Part shown: positions 21,144 to 29,224 of the stretch, one piece after another
How the letters are laid out: each line of letters opens with the position of its first letter
Position numbering within the stretch: position 1 is the first letter of the stretch
Source: Shewanella fidelis ATCC BAA-318
GTDB lineage: Bacteria; Pseudomonadota; Gammaproteobacteria; Enterobacterales; Shewanellaceae
Direction of reading: 5' to 3'
Assembly (NCBI RefSeq): GCF_000518605.1
Contig: NZ_JADX01000018.1
Coordinates: 1-64,000, forward strand
DNA: 64,000 nt
The notes under the pieces: model-generated
What the model was told of the DNA's origin: nothing
Databases searched by the model: none
The model's input: only the letters and a program-made list of their open reading frames with translations
Translations under genes and position numbers: made by a program

Positions 21144-21502
21144 TGAAACATAATCCAGGTTTTTTAGCGCTTGTTGAAAGCGTCCTACCACAAGTAACCG
21201 AAGTAACTGTAGAGCAGTATCAGACCATGCAAGCATGGACTTTGTTAGATGTGCGAGAAGACTCTGAGTGGCACAAAGGTCATTTACCTAATGCTAAGCA
21301 CCTAGGGCGTGGCATCATAGAGCGAGACATTGAAACGCTGTTTCCTGATAAACAAACACCATTAGTGCTTTATTGTGGTGGAGGCTACCGTTCGGCGTTA
21401 GCGGCGTTTAACCTACAAGTTATGGGTTATAGCAAAGTCGTATCATTAACCGGTGGTTATAAAGCATGGCTTGAGCGACAATTACCGATAGAACACGGCT
21501 AG
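21143..21502 (+). CDS. Rhodanese-like sulfurtransferase
   Basis: A single-domain rhodanese of 119 residues with the CH2A motif LDVREDSEW and active-site loop YCGGGYRS (C78), which carries a persulfide. It could handle sulfur for a downstream pathway; the siroheme-type gene 35 nt further on hints at sulfite metabolism but does not prove it. The start ATG 21143 overlaps the upstream stop. Confidence 0.88.
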   Translation: MKHNPGFLALVESVLPQVTEVTVEQYQTMQAWTLLDVREDSEWHKGHLPNAKHLGRGIIERDIETLFPDKQTPLVLYCGGGYRSALAAFNLQVMGYSKVVSLTGGYKAWLERQLPIEHG

Positions 21503-21537
21503 TTGAGTCGTAATATGTCGTTAAGGTGCAACTGTAA

Positions 21538-22449
21538 ATGCAATATTTTCCGCTGTTTGTAGATACTCAATCACTGCAAGTTTTGGTTATTGGTGCCGGC
21601 GATGTTGCCAGCCGAAAATTAGATTTACTTTGTCGAACACAGGCGCAAATCAAAGTAATTGCGCTTGATGTTTGTCAAGACACTCAAGCCTATGTAGATG
21701 CTGGGCGCATATCACTTGAAAAGCGCAGTGTGACGCAAACTGATATCCAAGATTGCGACTTGCTTTACTTGTGTACCGCCAATACAGAACTGAATGAGCA
21801 ACTTGCTGTTGTTGCAAAACAGCAAGGCATTTGGGCTAATGTTGTTGATAACCCCAAGTTTTGTCGCTTTATCACTCCCTCTATTGTTGATCGTGGTCGT
21901 CTACAAATTGCCATTAGTACTGCGGGAGCTGCACCTGTTTACGCCAGAGAGCTTAGGGCACGCTTAGAATCATGGTTGCCACAATCTATCACTCCGCTAT
22001 TCGATTTTATTGCCGAGCGCCGTACAGAGGTGCAGCAACGCTTACCTATTTTTAAACAACGACGTGTATTTTGGGAAAAGTTTTTTCAACGTAACGACAC
22101 TCGCTTTGATGACCACACTGAAAAGCATTACCAATCTAGTTTTGAAATGGAGCAGCAACGTGGAGAGTTGCTGCTAATTGATGCAGATACAGATGCATCA
22201 TTGCTACCTATAGGTGCTATGCCTTACTTACAAAAGATTGAAGTGGCATATTCACGCCTAACCATTCCCTTTGCACTTAATGAGTTATTAAGAAGAGATG
22301 CAAATGTTAGTGGTGACTTTGATGAGGCAAGTATCGAACAGTTATTAGCTCAAGGCGAGTCATGTTTGATTTTTGGCGACATTGATGAAATTAGCCATTA
22401 TGTGAAGCTATTTCCTAATGCGAAATACCTAAAAGCTGGCAGCTTTTAA
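21538..22449 (+). CDS. Siroheme synthase N-terminal-type protein (precorrin-2 dehydrogenase/ferrochelatase) with decayed methyltransferase tail
   Basis: A 303-residue protein. Residues 1-~150 are the NAD-binding CysG-N/Met8p domain (FPLFVDTQSLQVLVIGAGDVASRKLDLL, NVVDNPKFCRFITPSIVDRG, ISTAGAAPVYARELR), which oxidises precorrin-2 and inserts iron to make siroheme. Residues ~205-260 still align with the start of the CysG-C methyltransferase (GELLLIDADTDASLLP, then ELLRRDAN), but the SAM-binding GxGPGD loop is gone and the rest of the domain is missing. A separate CobA would be needed. It probably forms an operon with the rhodanese. Confidence 0.85.
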   Translation: MQYFPLFVDTQSLQVLVIGAGDVASRKLDLLCRTQAQIKVIALDVCQDTQAYVDAGRISLEKRSVTQTDIQDCDLLYLCTANTELNEQLAVVAKQQGIWANVVDNPKFCRFITPSIVDRGRLQIAISTAGAAPVYARELRARLESWLPQSITPLFDFIAERRTEVQQRLPIFKQRRVFWEKFFQRNDTRFDDHTEKHYQSSFEMEQQRGELLLIDADTDASLLPIGAMPYLQKIEVAYSRLTIPFALNELLRRDANVSGDFDEASIEQLLAQGESCLIFGDIDEISHYVKLFPNAKYLKAGSF

Positions 22450-22557
22450 CTGACGATAAACTAGATGTTGAACACTGAAGGGGCTGAATTAGCCTAGTGA
22501 TGTGTTGTTTCAGCAATTTAAGGTAAACTTGCCACAAATTAATTTGTGAACATTCCT

Positions 22558-23106
22558 ATGGCACTTAAAGCAACCGTATTTAAAGTCGCAATTCAAATCG
22601 CAGATATGGATCGCGGCTACTATCAAGATCATCAATTAACCTTAGCCCAGCATCCCTCAGAGACCGATGAGCGCATGATGGTAAGGTTACTGGCTTTCGC
22701 GATGAATGCTAGCGACTCACTTACCTTCAGCAAGGGCTTATGTGTTGACGATGAACCAGAGCTTTGGGATAAGTCGTTAGCAGATGAAATCAACTTATGG
22801 GTTGAGTTTGGTCAAAGTGATGAGAAATGGTTGCGTAAAGCATGCGGCCGAGCTAAACAGGTGCAATTGATCACCTATGGTGGACGAAGTGTGCCTATTT
22901 GGTGGAAGCAAAATGAAGCCGCGCTAGAGCGCTATGATAATTTGACTATCTGGAATATTCCAGAAGAGTCAGTTAAAGCTATGGGGCAGTTGGTAGGGCG
23001 CAATATGGCATTGCAGTTTAATATCTGCGAAGGCCAGATCTGGATCTCAGATAACGATAACTCAGTACTTGTGGAACCTGAGCTACTTAAAGGACTGCAA
23101 GAGTAA
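22558..23106 (+). CDS. yaeQ: YaeQ family protein
   Basis: A 182-residue cytoplasmic protein with the family signature MALKATVFKV, HPSETDERMMVRLLAFA, KGLCVDDEPELW and PIWWKQ. The fold resembles PD-(D/E)XK nucleases, but its role is unsettled; E. coli YaeQ was linked to suppression of rfaH loss. ATG 22558 matches the E. coli N-terminus; the GTG at 22546 is rejected. It is a single gene with a terminator shared with the convergent transporter. Confidence 0.9.
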   Translation: MALKATVFKVAIQIADMDRGYYQDHQLTLAQHPSETDERMMVRLLAFAMNASDSLTFSKGLCVDDEPELWDKSLADEINLWVEFGQSDEKWLRKACGRAKQVQLITYGGRSVPIWWKQNEAALERYDNLTIWNIPEESVKAMGQLVGRNMALQFNICEGQIWISDNDNSVLVEPELLKGLQE

Positions 23107-23141
23107 CGATTTCATCGTTTGAGTTAGCCAAATACAAAATG

Positions 23142-23167
23142 AAAAGCCAGTCATAAGACTGGCTTTT
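23142..23167. terminator. Terminator between yaeQ and the CstA-type gene
   Basis: AAAAGCCAGTC-ataa-GACTGGCTTTTT. It lies between convergent genes and could serve both. Confidence 0.88.
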
Positions 23168-23190
23168 TGTTGTGACAAAATCTCACTAGC

Positions 23191-24627
23191 TTAAGCTTCT
23201 TCAGCGACCTCAATGTCACCTTTGCCTTTGGTTTTAAGCATAATTAAAGCCGTGATAACCAGAGTTGATACGATACCTGCAACAGTAGACAGCATCATTG
23301 GCAGGCCAGCACCTAGAGTTGGTGAGCTAAGCATAAAGCTAATCACCACTGTAGTCATAAACATCGCTGGTACAGTACAGATCCAATGGAACTTGTTGAG
23401 GCGCAGTAAGTAAGCCGATGCAGTCCATAACATCATTACCGCAGTGGCTTGGTTAGCCACACCGAAGTAGCGCCAAATAACACCAAAATCAACCTGTGTA
23501 AGTACCGCACCCGCAGCGAATAACGGGATAGCAAACATTAAGCGTTTTGGTAGTTCAGTTTGAGGCATTTTGAAGAACTCGGCTAGAATTAAGCGAGCGC
23601 TACGGAAAGCGGTATCACCCGAAGTAATTGGCAGTACAATTACACCTAATACCGCTAAGAAGCCACCTACAACACCCAGTAAACCAGTTGACGCTTCGTA
23701 AACTACGTTTGCAGGGTTGCCTGCCATGCCAGCGTTAAGTCCTTCAACACCACCAAAGAATGACAATGCGATAGCACACCAGATCAGTGCAATAATACCT
23801 TCACCGATCATTGCACCAAAAAACACAAAGCGACCATTTGCTTCGTTTTCAACGCAACGTGCCATTAATGGTGACTGAGTTGCATGGAAACCTGAAATAG
23901 CGCCACAGGCAATGGTAATGAACAGTGCAGGCCAAAGAGGCATATCATTTGGATTTAGGTTAGTTAAGAAGTCACCAACTTCAACGCCAGGTAATAAGCT
24001 GTGCTCGCTAGATATGATTAATGCGATAGTTAAGCCAACAGACATAAACACTAACAATGCGCCAAAGAATGGGTATAAGCGGCCAATGATCTTGTCTACA
24101 GGCACAATAGTCGCGATGAGGTAATAACAGAAAATAATACCCACGAAAATACTCACATCCCAGCCAGTTAGCTTACCGAGTAAGCCAGCAGGAGCAGAGA
24201 TAAATACCACACCAACCAAGAGCAGTAGAATGATGGCAAATACGTTCATAAAGTGCTTAGCGCCTTTACCTAGGTATTTACCGGCAAGGCTTGGTACAGA
24301 CTCACCATTGTTGCGAACTGACAACATACCTGAGAAGTAGTCGTGAACCGCACCAGCAAAGATACAGCCGAGTACAATCCATAACATGGCGGCAGGACCG
24401 TAAAGTGCGCCAAGAATCGGACCGAAGATCGGGCCTACGCCAGCAATATTTAATAATTGAATTAAGTAGACTTTGCCCTTTGACATCGGCACATAGTCAA
24501 CACCATCTGTTTTAGTAAACGCCGGGGTTTGACGCTTAGCATTGATGCCGAAAACTTTCTCGACAAATGCACCGTAAATAAAGTAACCACCGATCAACAG
24601 ACCGACGCAAAGTAAAAACCACGTCAT
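23191..24627 (-). CDS. cstA: CstA family carbon-starvation / pyruvate transporter
   Basis: A 478-residue membrane protein with about a dozen hydrophobic helices and CstA landmarks: the QLLNIAGVGPIFGPILGA segment near residue 60, GCIFAGAVHDYFSG, and SGFHATQSPLMARC. Known members (E. coli CstA, BtsT) take up pyruvate or peptides; this is a shorter version, lacking their extended C-terminus. The start at ATG 24627 has GGAGAG 9 nt upstream; the longer reading to 24711 would run into the operator-like repeats described next. The neighbouring LytS/LytTR pair resembles BtsS/BtsR, which in E. coli controls a pyruvate transporter of this same family, so the substrate is probably pyruvate. Confidence 0.88.
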   Translation of the reverse strand: MTWFLLCVGLLIGGYFIYGAFVEKVFGINAKRQTPAFTKTDGVDYVPMSKGKVYLIQLLNIAGVGPIFGPILGALYGPAAMLWIVLGCIFAGAVHDYFSGMLSVRNNGESVPSLAGKYLGKGAKHFMNVFAIILLLLVGVVFISAPAGLLGKLTGWDVSIFVGIIFCYYLIATIVPVDKIIGRLYPFFGALLVFMSVGLTIALIISSEHSLLPGVEVGDFLTNLNPNDMPLWPALFITIACGAISGFHATQSPLMARCVENEANGRFVFFGAMIGEGIIALIWCAIALSFFGGVEGLNAGMAGNPANVVYEASTGLLGVVGGFLAVLGVIVLPITSGDTAFRSARLILAEFFKMPQTELPKRLMFAIPLFAAGAVLTQVDFGVIWRYFGVANQATAVMMLWTASAYLLRLNKFHWICTVPAMFMTTVVISFMLSSPTLGAGLPMMLSTVAGIVSTLVITALIMLKTKGKGDIEVAEEA

Positions 24628-24700
24628 AAATATTAACTCTCCAAACATAGAATGGTCGCGAGTGTATAGAGATCTAAAGTCTGTGAAAGTGGCAACTGAC

Positions 24701-24729
24701 TCAGTGGTCAAATGACCTAACTAAGCGGC
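24701..24729 (-). promoter_or_regulatory. BtsR-like direct-repeat operator upstream of cstA
   Basis: Read on the minus strand: GCCGCTTA, 13 nt, ACCACTGA. The published E. coli BtsR (YehT) site is a direct repeat of ACC(G/A)CT(C/T)A with a 13-bp spacer; each half here matches 7 of 8 with the same spacing and orientation. It lies about 75 nt before the cstA start, with TATACA at 24661-24666 (minus strand) as a possible -10 and no good -35, as expected for an activated promoter. Confidence 0.65.
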
Positions 24730-24869
24730 AGTATAGGGAGGTTAGTGGTTATGCTGATTTGAGGTGCAGTTTAGTAGTAGCAAATCCCTACACTTCTGCA
24801 CCATTATTTAAGCTGTAGTACTAGGTATAGATAAAACCTGTCAATGAAACGGAGAACTGCACTTAACGG

Positions 24870-25580
24870 TTATTGAAAACCAAAGAGTTGTTTTAGTTGT
24901 TTTAAGTAGCGTCGTGACACTGGCACTTTAGCACCTGAGCGGGTGGTTACTTCAGCGCAGCCTTCTTGCACTTCAATTTCAGCAATAGCGGCGGGGGCGA
25001 TTAGATATTGCCTATGGCAAAAAACAAGTGAGGTTTTTTCAGCAAGTACTCTCAGTGTCATATGTGTGTGTACAAGTTCGGTTGCGGTAGCAACATGTAC
25101 ACCGCTCATATCACTGTAGATATATTGCACGGCATCGCTGGCGATCACTTTTAGTTTATTGCCACTAAAGCAAGGAATGTGGGCGAGCTTCTCGTCAACA
25201 ATAGGTCCTAATGCCTTGGGAGTAAGATCTTTGCGGAGCCTGGTTAATGTGTTGGCAAAGCGTGCATCATCAATAGGTTTAAGCAAATAATCAAATGCCT
25301 GCTTTTCAAAGGCGGTGATCGCATATTCGTCAAAAGCGGTGACAAACACAATTCTTGGCAGATGATCTGGATCGAGCATGGCTGCAAGTTCAAGTCCCGA
25401 AATTTTAGGCATTTGAATATCTAAAAATAGCAGCTGGGGTTTAAATTTAGTGATCGCTTGCATAGCTTCAATGGCATTGCTGCACTGTGCCACGACGTCA
25501 AAATCGGGCTCGTTTTCAAGTAATACCGCAATTTCTTCTCTAGCGTAGGGTTCATCGTCGATGATGATGCAACTAATCAC
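24870..25580 (-). CDS. btsR: LytTR-family response regulator, BtsR-like
   Basis: A 236-residue regulator: receiver domain with acidic pocket IIDDEP and phospho-acceptor D54 (LFLDIQMPK), then a LytTR DNA-binding domain (residues ~135-236, with VHTHMTLRVL, FCHRQYLI and GAKVPVSRRYLKQL). LytTR proteins bind direct repeats as activators. Its gene starts 2 nt after the end of the sensor kinase. By similarity and context it is the partner of the BtsS-like kinase and the likely activator of cstA; the symbol reflects this resemblance. Confidence 0.88.
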   Translation of the reverse strand: MISCIIIDDEPYAREEIAVLLENEPDFDVVAQCSNAIEAMQAITKFKPQLLFLDIQMPKISGLELAAMLDPDHLPRIVFVTAFDEYAITAFEKQAFDYLLKPIDDARFANTLTRLRKDLTPKALGPIVDEKLAHIPCFSGNKLKVIASDAVQYIYSDMSGVHVATATELVHTHMTLRVLAEKTSLVFCHRQYLIAPAAIAEIEVQEGCAEVTTRSGAKVPVSRRYLKQLKQLFGFQ

Positions 25581-25582
25581 GG

Positions 25583-27256
25583 TTAGGATCTCATATTAGG
25601 TAAGTGAATACTGATTGTAGTGTATTTGTTTGCTTCAAACTCAACAGCAACACCATATTGAGCGCCAAACATATTTTGAATACGTTTATCGACAATGTTC
25701 ATTCCTAGCCCTTCATTTTCTGCTTTTGGCGAGTAAAGCCCTGCATTGTCAGTAACCGATAACAGTAAACTTTCATCAGCTAACTGTTGGCCTTTTACCA
25801 CAATAACACCTGACTCTAACATGTGAGAAATACCGTGCTTAACAGCGTTTTCAATAATCGGCTGCAGGGTAAAAGCGGGTAACTTAGCCTGAAGTAATGA
25901 TTCAGGTATTTCAATCTTGACGCTTAATTTATCGATAAAACGGGCTTTTTCAATAGTTAAGTAAGAGTCGATATGTTCAAGCTCGTCAGCCAGTGAAACT
26001 AGGCCAGTAGTACGCTTTAAATTAATACGTAAAAATTGCGATAAATTTTGAATTAACTGCCGCGCCGTTGCCGGATCACGACGAATAATCGCGGCGATAG
26101 TGTTTAACGCGTTAAATAGAAAGTGCGGGTTGACTTGCGCTTGCAGGAGTTTAAGCTCAGCTTGAGTGAGTAGACTCTGCTGCGCGGCAAAGCGGCCATA
26201 TAGAATTTGGTTTGAAAGTAGCCGACCTAAGCCTTCGCCTAAACTGCGATTAATATTTAAAAATAGCTTTTTCTTCGGCTCGTATAACTTAATTGTACCA
26301 ATGACTTCTGCATCGGAACGGAGTGGGATCACCAAACATGAGCCTAGTTGGCACTCGCTCGAGATAGAACATGAGTAAGCAGTATTTACTCCATCAGCAA
26401 ACATCACTCTATCTTGCTCAATTGCATCTTGAGTGAGTTTTGAAGATATAGGAGTGCCCGCTATATGGTGGTTATCGCCTATGCCACAAAATGCCAGTAG
26501 CTTCTCTGTGTCAGTAATCGCGACTGCGCCAACCTTGGTTTCTTCAATAATGATTTGCGCAACCTGCTTGCTGGCTTCTTGAGTAAAGCCTGTCGATAAG
26601 ATCCCGACACTGCGTTCAGCAATACGCAGAGACTGAGTTGAAAACACCGATGACATCTTGTCGTACATGGCTTTTTGATCGCGGATAATACTCATAAACA
26701 GCGCCGCACCAACAGAGTTGATCAGTAACATCGGAAGCGCGATTTGCTGCACTAAATCCCAAGCATGATCGAATGGCTTCGCGACTGATAAAATAATCAG
26801 CATTTGCATGACTTCTGCGGCAAAGGTAATGATGCAAACCATTAAAGGTGAGTAGATTAACTCTTGTTGACCTATTCGTCGCAAGTAATAGCTAATTAAC
26901 CCAGCAGACAAGCCCTCGAGTGTGGTTGATATGGCGCAGGCTAAGTCGGTAAATCCGCCCATACTGTAACGATGTAATCCACCGGTGAGGCCAACAAAAA
27001 AGCCGGTGACTGGTCCACCTAGCAAGCCGCCTAATACAGCACCCATTGCGCGGGTATTGGCTATCGCATCATTAGTTTGTTCGCCAAAGTAAGTGGCTAA
27101 AATACAAAAGCCAGAAAAAATAAAGTAGATATACACTTTATGAGGCAGGCGGCTAGCACCTTCGGTAAAGACTTTAAACAGAGGAGTCTTACTCAAAAGA
27201 TAGACGATCACCATATATAGGCTCATCTGTTGTGTAAGCAGTAAGATTAGTGACAT
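25583..27256 (-). CDS. btsS: LytS-type sensor histidine kinase, BtsS-like
   Basis: A 557-residue inner-membrane kinase. Residues 1-~200 form the 5TM-LYT sensor (RLPHK, IANTRAMGAVLGGLLGGP, GLTGGLHRYSMGGF), followed by a GAF-like domain (~230-365), the phospho-acceptor helix NPHFLFNALNTIAAIIRRD with His near 376, and an ATPase domain (ENAVKHGI, GLGMNIVDKR). These blocks closely match E. coli BtsS, which senses external pyruvate. The gene is translationally packed against btsR. Sensing of pyruvate is inferred. Confidence 0.88.
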   Translation of the reverse strand: MSLILLLTQQMSLYMVIVYLLSKTPLFKVFTEGASRLPHKVYIYFIFSGFCILATYFGEQTNDAIANTRAMGAVLGGLLGGPVTGFFVGLTGGLHRYSMGGFTDLACAISTTLEGLSAGLISYYLRRIGQQELIYSPLMVCIITFAAEVMQMLIILSVAKPFDHAWDLVQQIALPMLLINSVGAALFMSIIRDQKAMYDKMSSVFSTQSLRIAERSVGILSTGFTQEASKQVAQIIIEETKVGAVAITDTEKLLAFCGIGDNHHIAGTPISSKLTQDAIEQDRVMFADGVNTAYSCSISSECQLGSCLVIPLRSDAEVIGTIKLYEPKKKLFLNINRSLGEGLGRLLSNQILYGRFAAQQSLLTQAELKLLQAQVNPHFLFNALNTIAAIIRRDPATARQLIQNLSQFLRINLKRTTGLVSLADELEHIDSYLTIEKARFIDKLSVKIEIPESLLQAKLPAFTLQPIIENAVKHGISHMLESGVIVVKGQQLADESLLLSVTDNAGLYSPKAENEGLGMNIVDKRIQNMFGAQYGVAVEFEANKYTTISIHLPNMRS

Positions 27257-27312
27257 GTAAGACTCGTTGGTTGAAAAGGCTGGTGGCTATCTAATAGGTG
27301 ATCACTTAATTA

Positions 27313-27692
27313 TACCAATCAGCATAAGAATTTGATCAGCTCAGAACGGTTTTTGGCAAACTAATTCAAGGCGAATAACTGAAAGAATGGTTGCTCCCTT
27401 GTGAAGTAATTCAACGCAGAAGTAGGCAGCCAAAAACGTTCCAGAATGGCGAGTTTTAGCGATTCTGATGCTGTGACTCTTAATAAACAAAGAGGAACCT
27501 TGAACCTAGTTCAACTATGCTCTTCGCTCGTTGTAAACCACATGGTCTTATATGTTCCAGACATTAATAAGACATTTCCTCCATCCATGGGGGGCAGATG
27601 TGGTGAATGTCATCAAAGCAGGAGTAGTTAATTACCTTGCCTCAAAACAGCTAAACTCTCGCTGAGTGACTAAATGTTTATATTGATTGGTA
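27313..27692 (+). repeat. MITE-like element, copy B, carrying a 101-bp insert
   Basis: Same family as copies A and C, with ends TACCAATCAGCATAAG and TTGATTGGTA; left flank TTA, right flank TCA. Relative to copy C it has an extra block at 27534-27634 and a few added bases around 27475-27493. It lies between the btsS promoter region and yecH. Apparent short ORFs inside it are artefacts of the repeat. Confidence 0.78.
27534..27634. repeat. 101-bp palindromic insert inside MITE copy B
   Basis: A block absent from copies A and C. It contains nested inverted repeats: ACCACAT (27536-27542) with ATGTGGT, and GTCTTAT with ATAAGAC. The structure suggests a second, unrelated small hairpin repeat that inserted into the MITE. 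I cannot assign it to a named family. Confidence 0.6.
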
Positions 27693-27828
27693 TCAATATA
27701 AGCTCACTTAGCTAAATCTACCTAGATAATTTTGGTTGTTTTGATATGACTGCCAAGCAGATCAAAGTTTTCAACAGCAATATGGCGTATAAGGTGTTTA
27801 ATATATGCAGCTTAATGAGATAAATGTA

Positions 27829-28083
27829 ATGTCACAACCAACACTTGATTCAATTCATGGCCATAAGGTGATGGAGCTTATGCTTGCGCACGGGCAATCG
27901 CTAACAAAAGACGCATTGAAATCACTGATGCAACAAACCTTTGGCGAGCAAGCTCGTTATCATACTTGCTCAGCATCTGAGATGGACGCAGACGCGCTAA
28001 TTGAGTTTCTTGAGAAAAAGGGCAAATTCATTCACTCTGATGACGGCATTGCAACTGCGGCAGACCGTATTTGTAATCACTAA
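27829..28083 (+). CDS. yecH: YecH family metal-binding protein
   Basis: An 84-residue protein with the family pattern SIHGHKVMELML, FGEQARYHTCSASEMDADALIEFL and KKGKFI. The conserved His, Cys and acidic residues suggest metal binding, but its role is unknown. I prefer ATG 27829 because it matches the E. coli N-terminus (short lead to DSIHGH); ATG 27805 is possible and has AAGG 10 nt before it. It is monocistronic, with a terminator right after. Confidence 0.85.
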   Translation: MSQPTLDSIHGHKVMELMLAHGQSLTKDALKSLMQQTFGEQARYHTCSASEMDADALIEFLEKKGKFIHSDDGIATAADRICNH

Positions 28084-28086
28084 AAT

Positions 28087-28110
28087 AAAGCCCGCTGATG
28101 CGGGCTTTTT
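28087..28110 (+). terminator. Terminator after yecH
   Basis: AAAGCCCGC-tgat-GCGGGCTTTTT, directly after the stop codon. Confidence 0.88.
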
Positions 28111-28174
28111 ATATTTGATAGCGACTACGTTGACTACTCAGTATTGGCCGAATTGGTGTATTCGACAAACGATA

Positions 28175-28471
28175 TCAAATCAGTTGTAAGGCGACGTTAA
28201 AACAGGTGTCTGCTATTTGTGTACAGCGGCAAACCTGACCTTTAACTTGGTTTTCATTATCCATATCAGGATTAAATGTCACGGCAATCAAAGTGCCTAA
28301 AGGCATTGATTGATTGCATTGTAGTAAAGCGCCTTTACGAGATAAATCGATACAAAGTGCAAAGCTTGGCTTGGTAATTACATCAAGTTCGCTTTGTATG
28401 CTGATTAAGACCTTTTCAGATTCCATATCTACTCGAGTAGATTGACGTCTATCTTCTCTATAATTTTCCAT
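28175..28471 (-). CDS. PilZ domain protein
   Basis: A 98-residue single PilZ domain, a c-di-GMP receptor fold. The N-terminal arginine motif RRQSTR (RxxxR) and the downstream DLSRKGALLQ (D/NxSxxG) are both in place, so c-di-GMP binding is likely. Standalone PilZ proteins typically adjust motility or surface functions; the target is unknown. It is a single leftward gene between yecH and psiE. Confidence 0.85.
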   Translation of the reverse strand: MENYREDRRQSTRVDMESEKVLISIQSELDVITKPSFALCIDLSRKGALLQCNQSMPLGTLIAVTFNPDMDNENQVKGQVCRCTQIADTCFNVALQLI

Positions 28472-28554
28472 GAGCGCTAATCCTTGAGTCCATCATTTAA
28501 GTCGATATTAACAGTAAATAATACAACTGAGTCAATAACAAAAGCTGCAGAGAC

Positions 28555-28586
28555 AAAAAAGCCCAAAGCAGTGCTTTGGGCTTTTT
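28555..28586 (-). terminator. Terminator after psiE
   Basis: AAAAAAGCCCAAAGC-agt-GCTTTGGGCTTTTT: an 11-bp-plus stem immediately past the psiE stop, read leftwards. Confidence 0.88.
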
Positions 28587-28588
28587 GA

Positions 28589-28999
28589 TTATTTCTCTTC
28601 TTCGTCATTAGGGCGAGGATAGGGGAGTTTTAGTTGTCCCCAGCGGATCACAATCACCGTGGCTGCTAACACTAATGTTGATAAGGATATTGCGATAATT
28701 CGCCAATCATCCATGGCTTTCATATCTAAAATGAGATAACGCGCTAGCGCAACAATGGCAATGTACAAAGGCATACGGATCGGCAGTTTACCTGACTCGG
28801 CGTAGTGCGACACCATTGCCAGTACTTCAAGGTAGATAAACAGTAATAGCAAGTCAGCAAGTGCAACAGCACCCACATCAAAAATATGTTTAATCTCTTG
28901 GCCAATCGCTACAACAGTGGCGATAGCAATAATAATAAGTACTAGATGTTCTATGGCCTTAATACTGGTAATGCCATATTTTCGATACATTTTATCCAT
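28589..28999 (-). CDS. psiE: PsiE family phosphate-starvation-inducible membrane protein
   Basis: A 136-residue inner-membrane protein with about four helices and the PsiE-family core (EIKHIFDVGAVALADLLLLFIYLE, ARYLILDMK). The E. coli protein has the same length; its function is unknown, but its gene is induced by phosphate starvation and needs cAMP-CRP. A perfect CRP-type site lies upstream at 29065, consistent with that control. Single gene, leftward. Confidence 0.85.
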   Translation of the reverse strand: MDKMYRKYGITSIKAIEHLVLIIIAIATVVAIGQEIKHIFDVGAVALADLLLLFIYLEVLAMVSHYAESGKLPIRMPLYIAIVALARYLILDMKAMDDWRIIAISLSTLVLAATVIVIRWGQLKLPYPRPNDEEEK

Positions 29000-29064
29000 G
29001 ATGCTCCCTAATGCAGTCGTTTGATAAAGGGTATCAGCAAATCAAAAAAATGTGACATTATCGA

Positions 29065-29080
29065 TGTGATGTTATTCACA
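29065..29080 (-). promoter_or_regulatory. CRP binding site upstream of psiE
   Basis: TGTGATGTTATTCACA fits the CRP consensus TGTGA-N6-TCACA exactly. It is centred about 73 nt before the psiE start codon, a plausible activator position. E. coli psiE is known to need CRP. Confidence 0.72.
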
Positions 29081-29224
29081 ATGTGGATGGATATTTTTCT
29101 CTTGCCAAGTCAATTAAATACAAATAGTAAATTAGATGTTTTGATTTGCTAAGGCTAGATAACGGATTGTGTCATTACTAAACGCTTTAAAATCAATTGT
29201 ATCGACAACAGCGAGTGAGTGTAA

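Noticed and set aside
24628..24711. N-terminal extension of the CstA-type protein to position 24711
   Set aside because: A good ribosome site lies at the ATG 24627, the added 28 residues are not hydrophobic or family-like, and the region carries the operator-like repeats.
27446..27631. A 61-codon ORF starting inside MITE copy B
   Set aside because: It spans the MITE and the 101-bp insert, has no ribosome site, and is absent as a frame in copies A and C.
29033..29052. FNR box near psiE (TTGAT ... ATCA)
   Set aside because: The halves are too far apart for the consensus; only the CRP site at 29065 fits.
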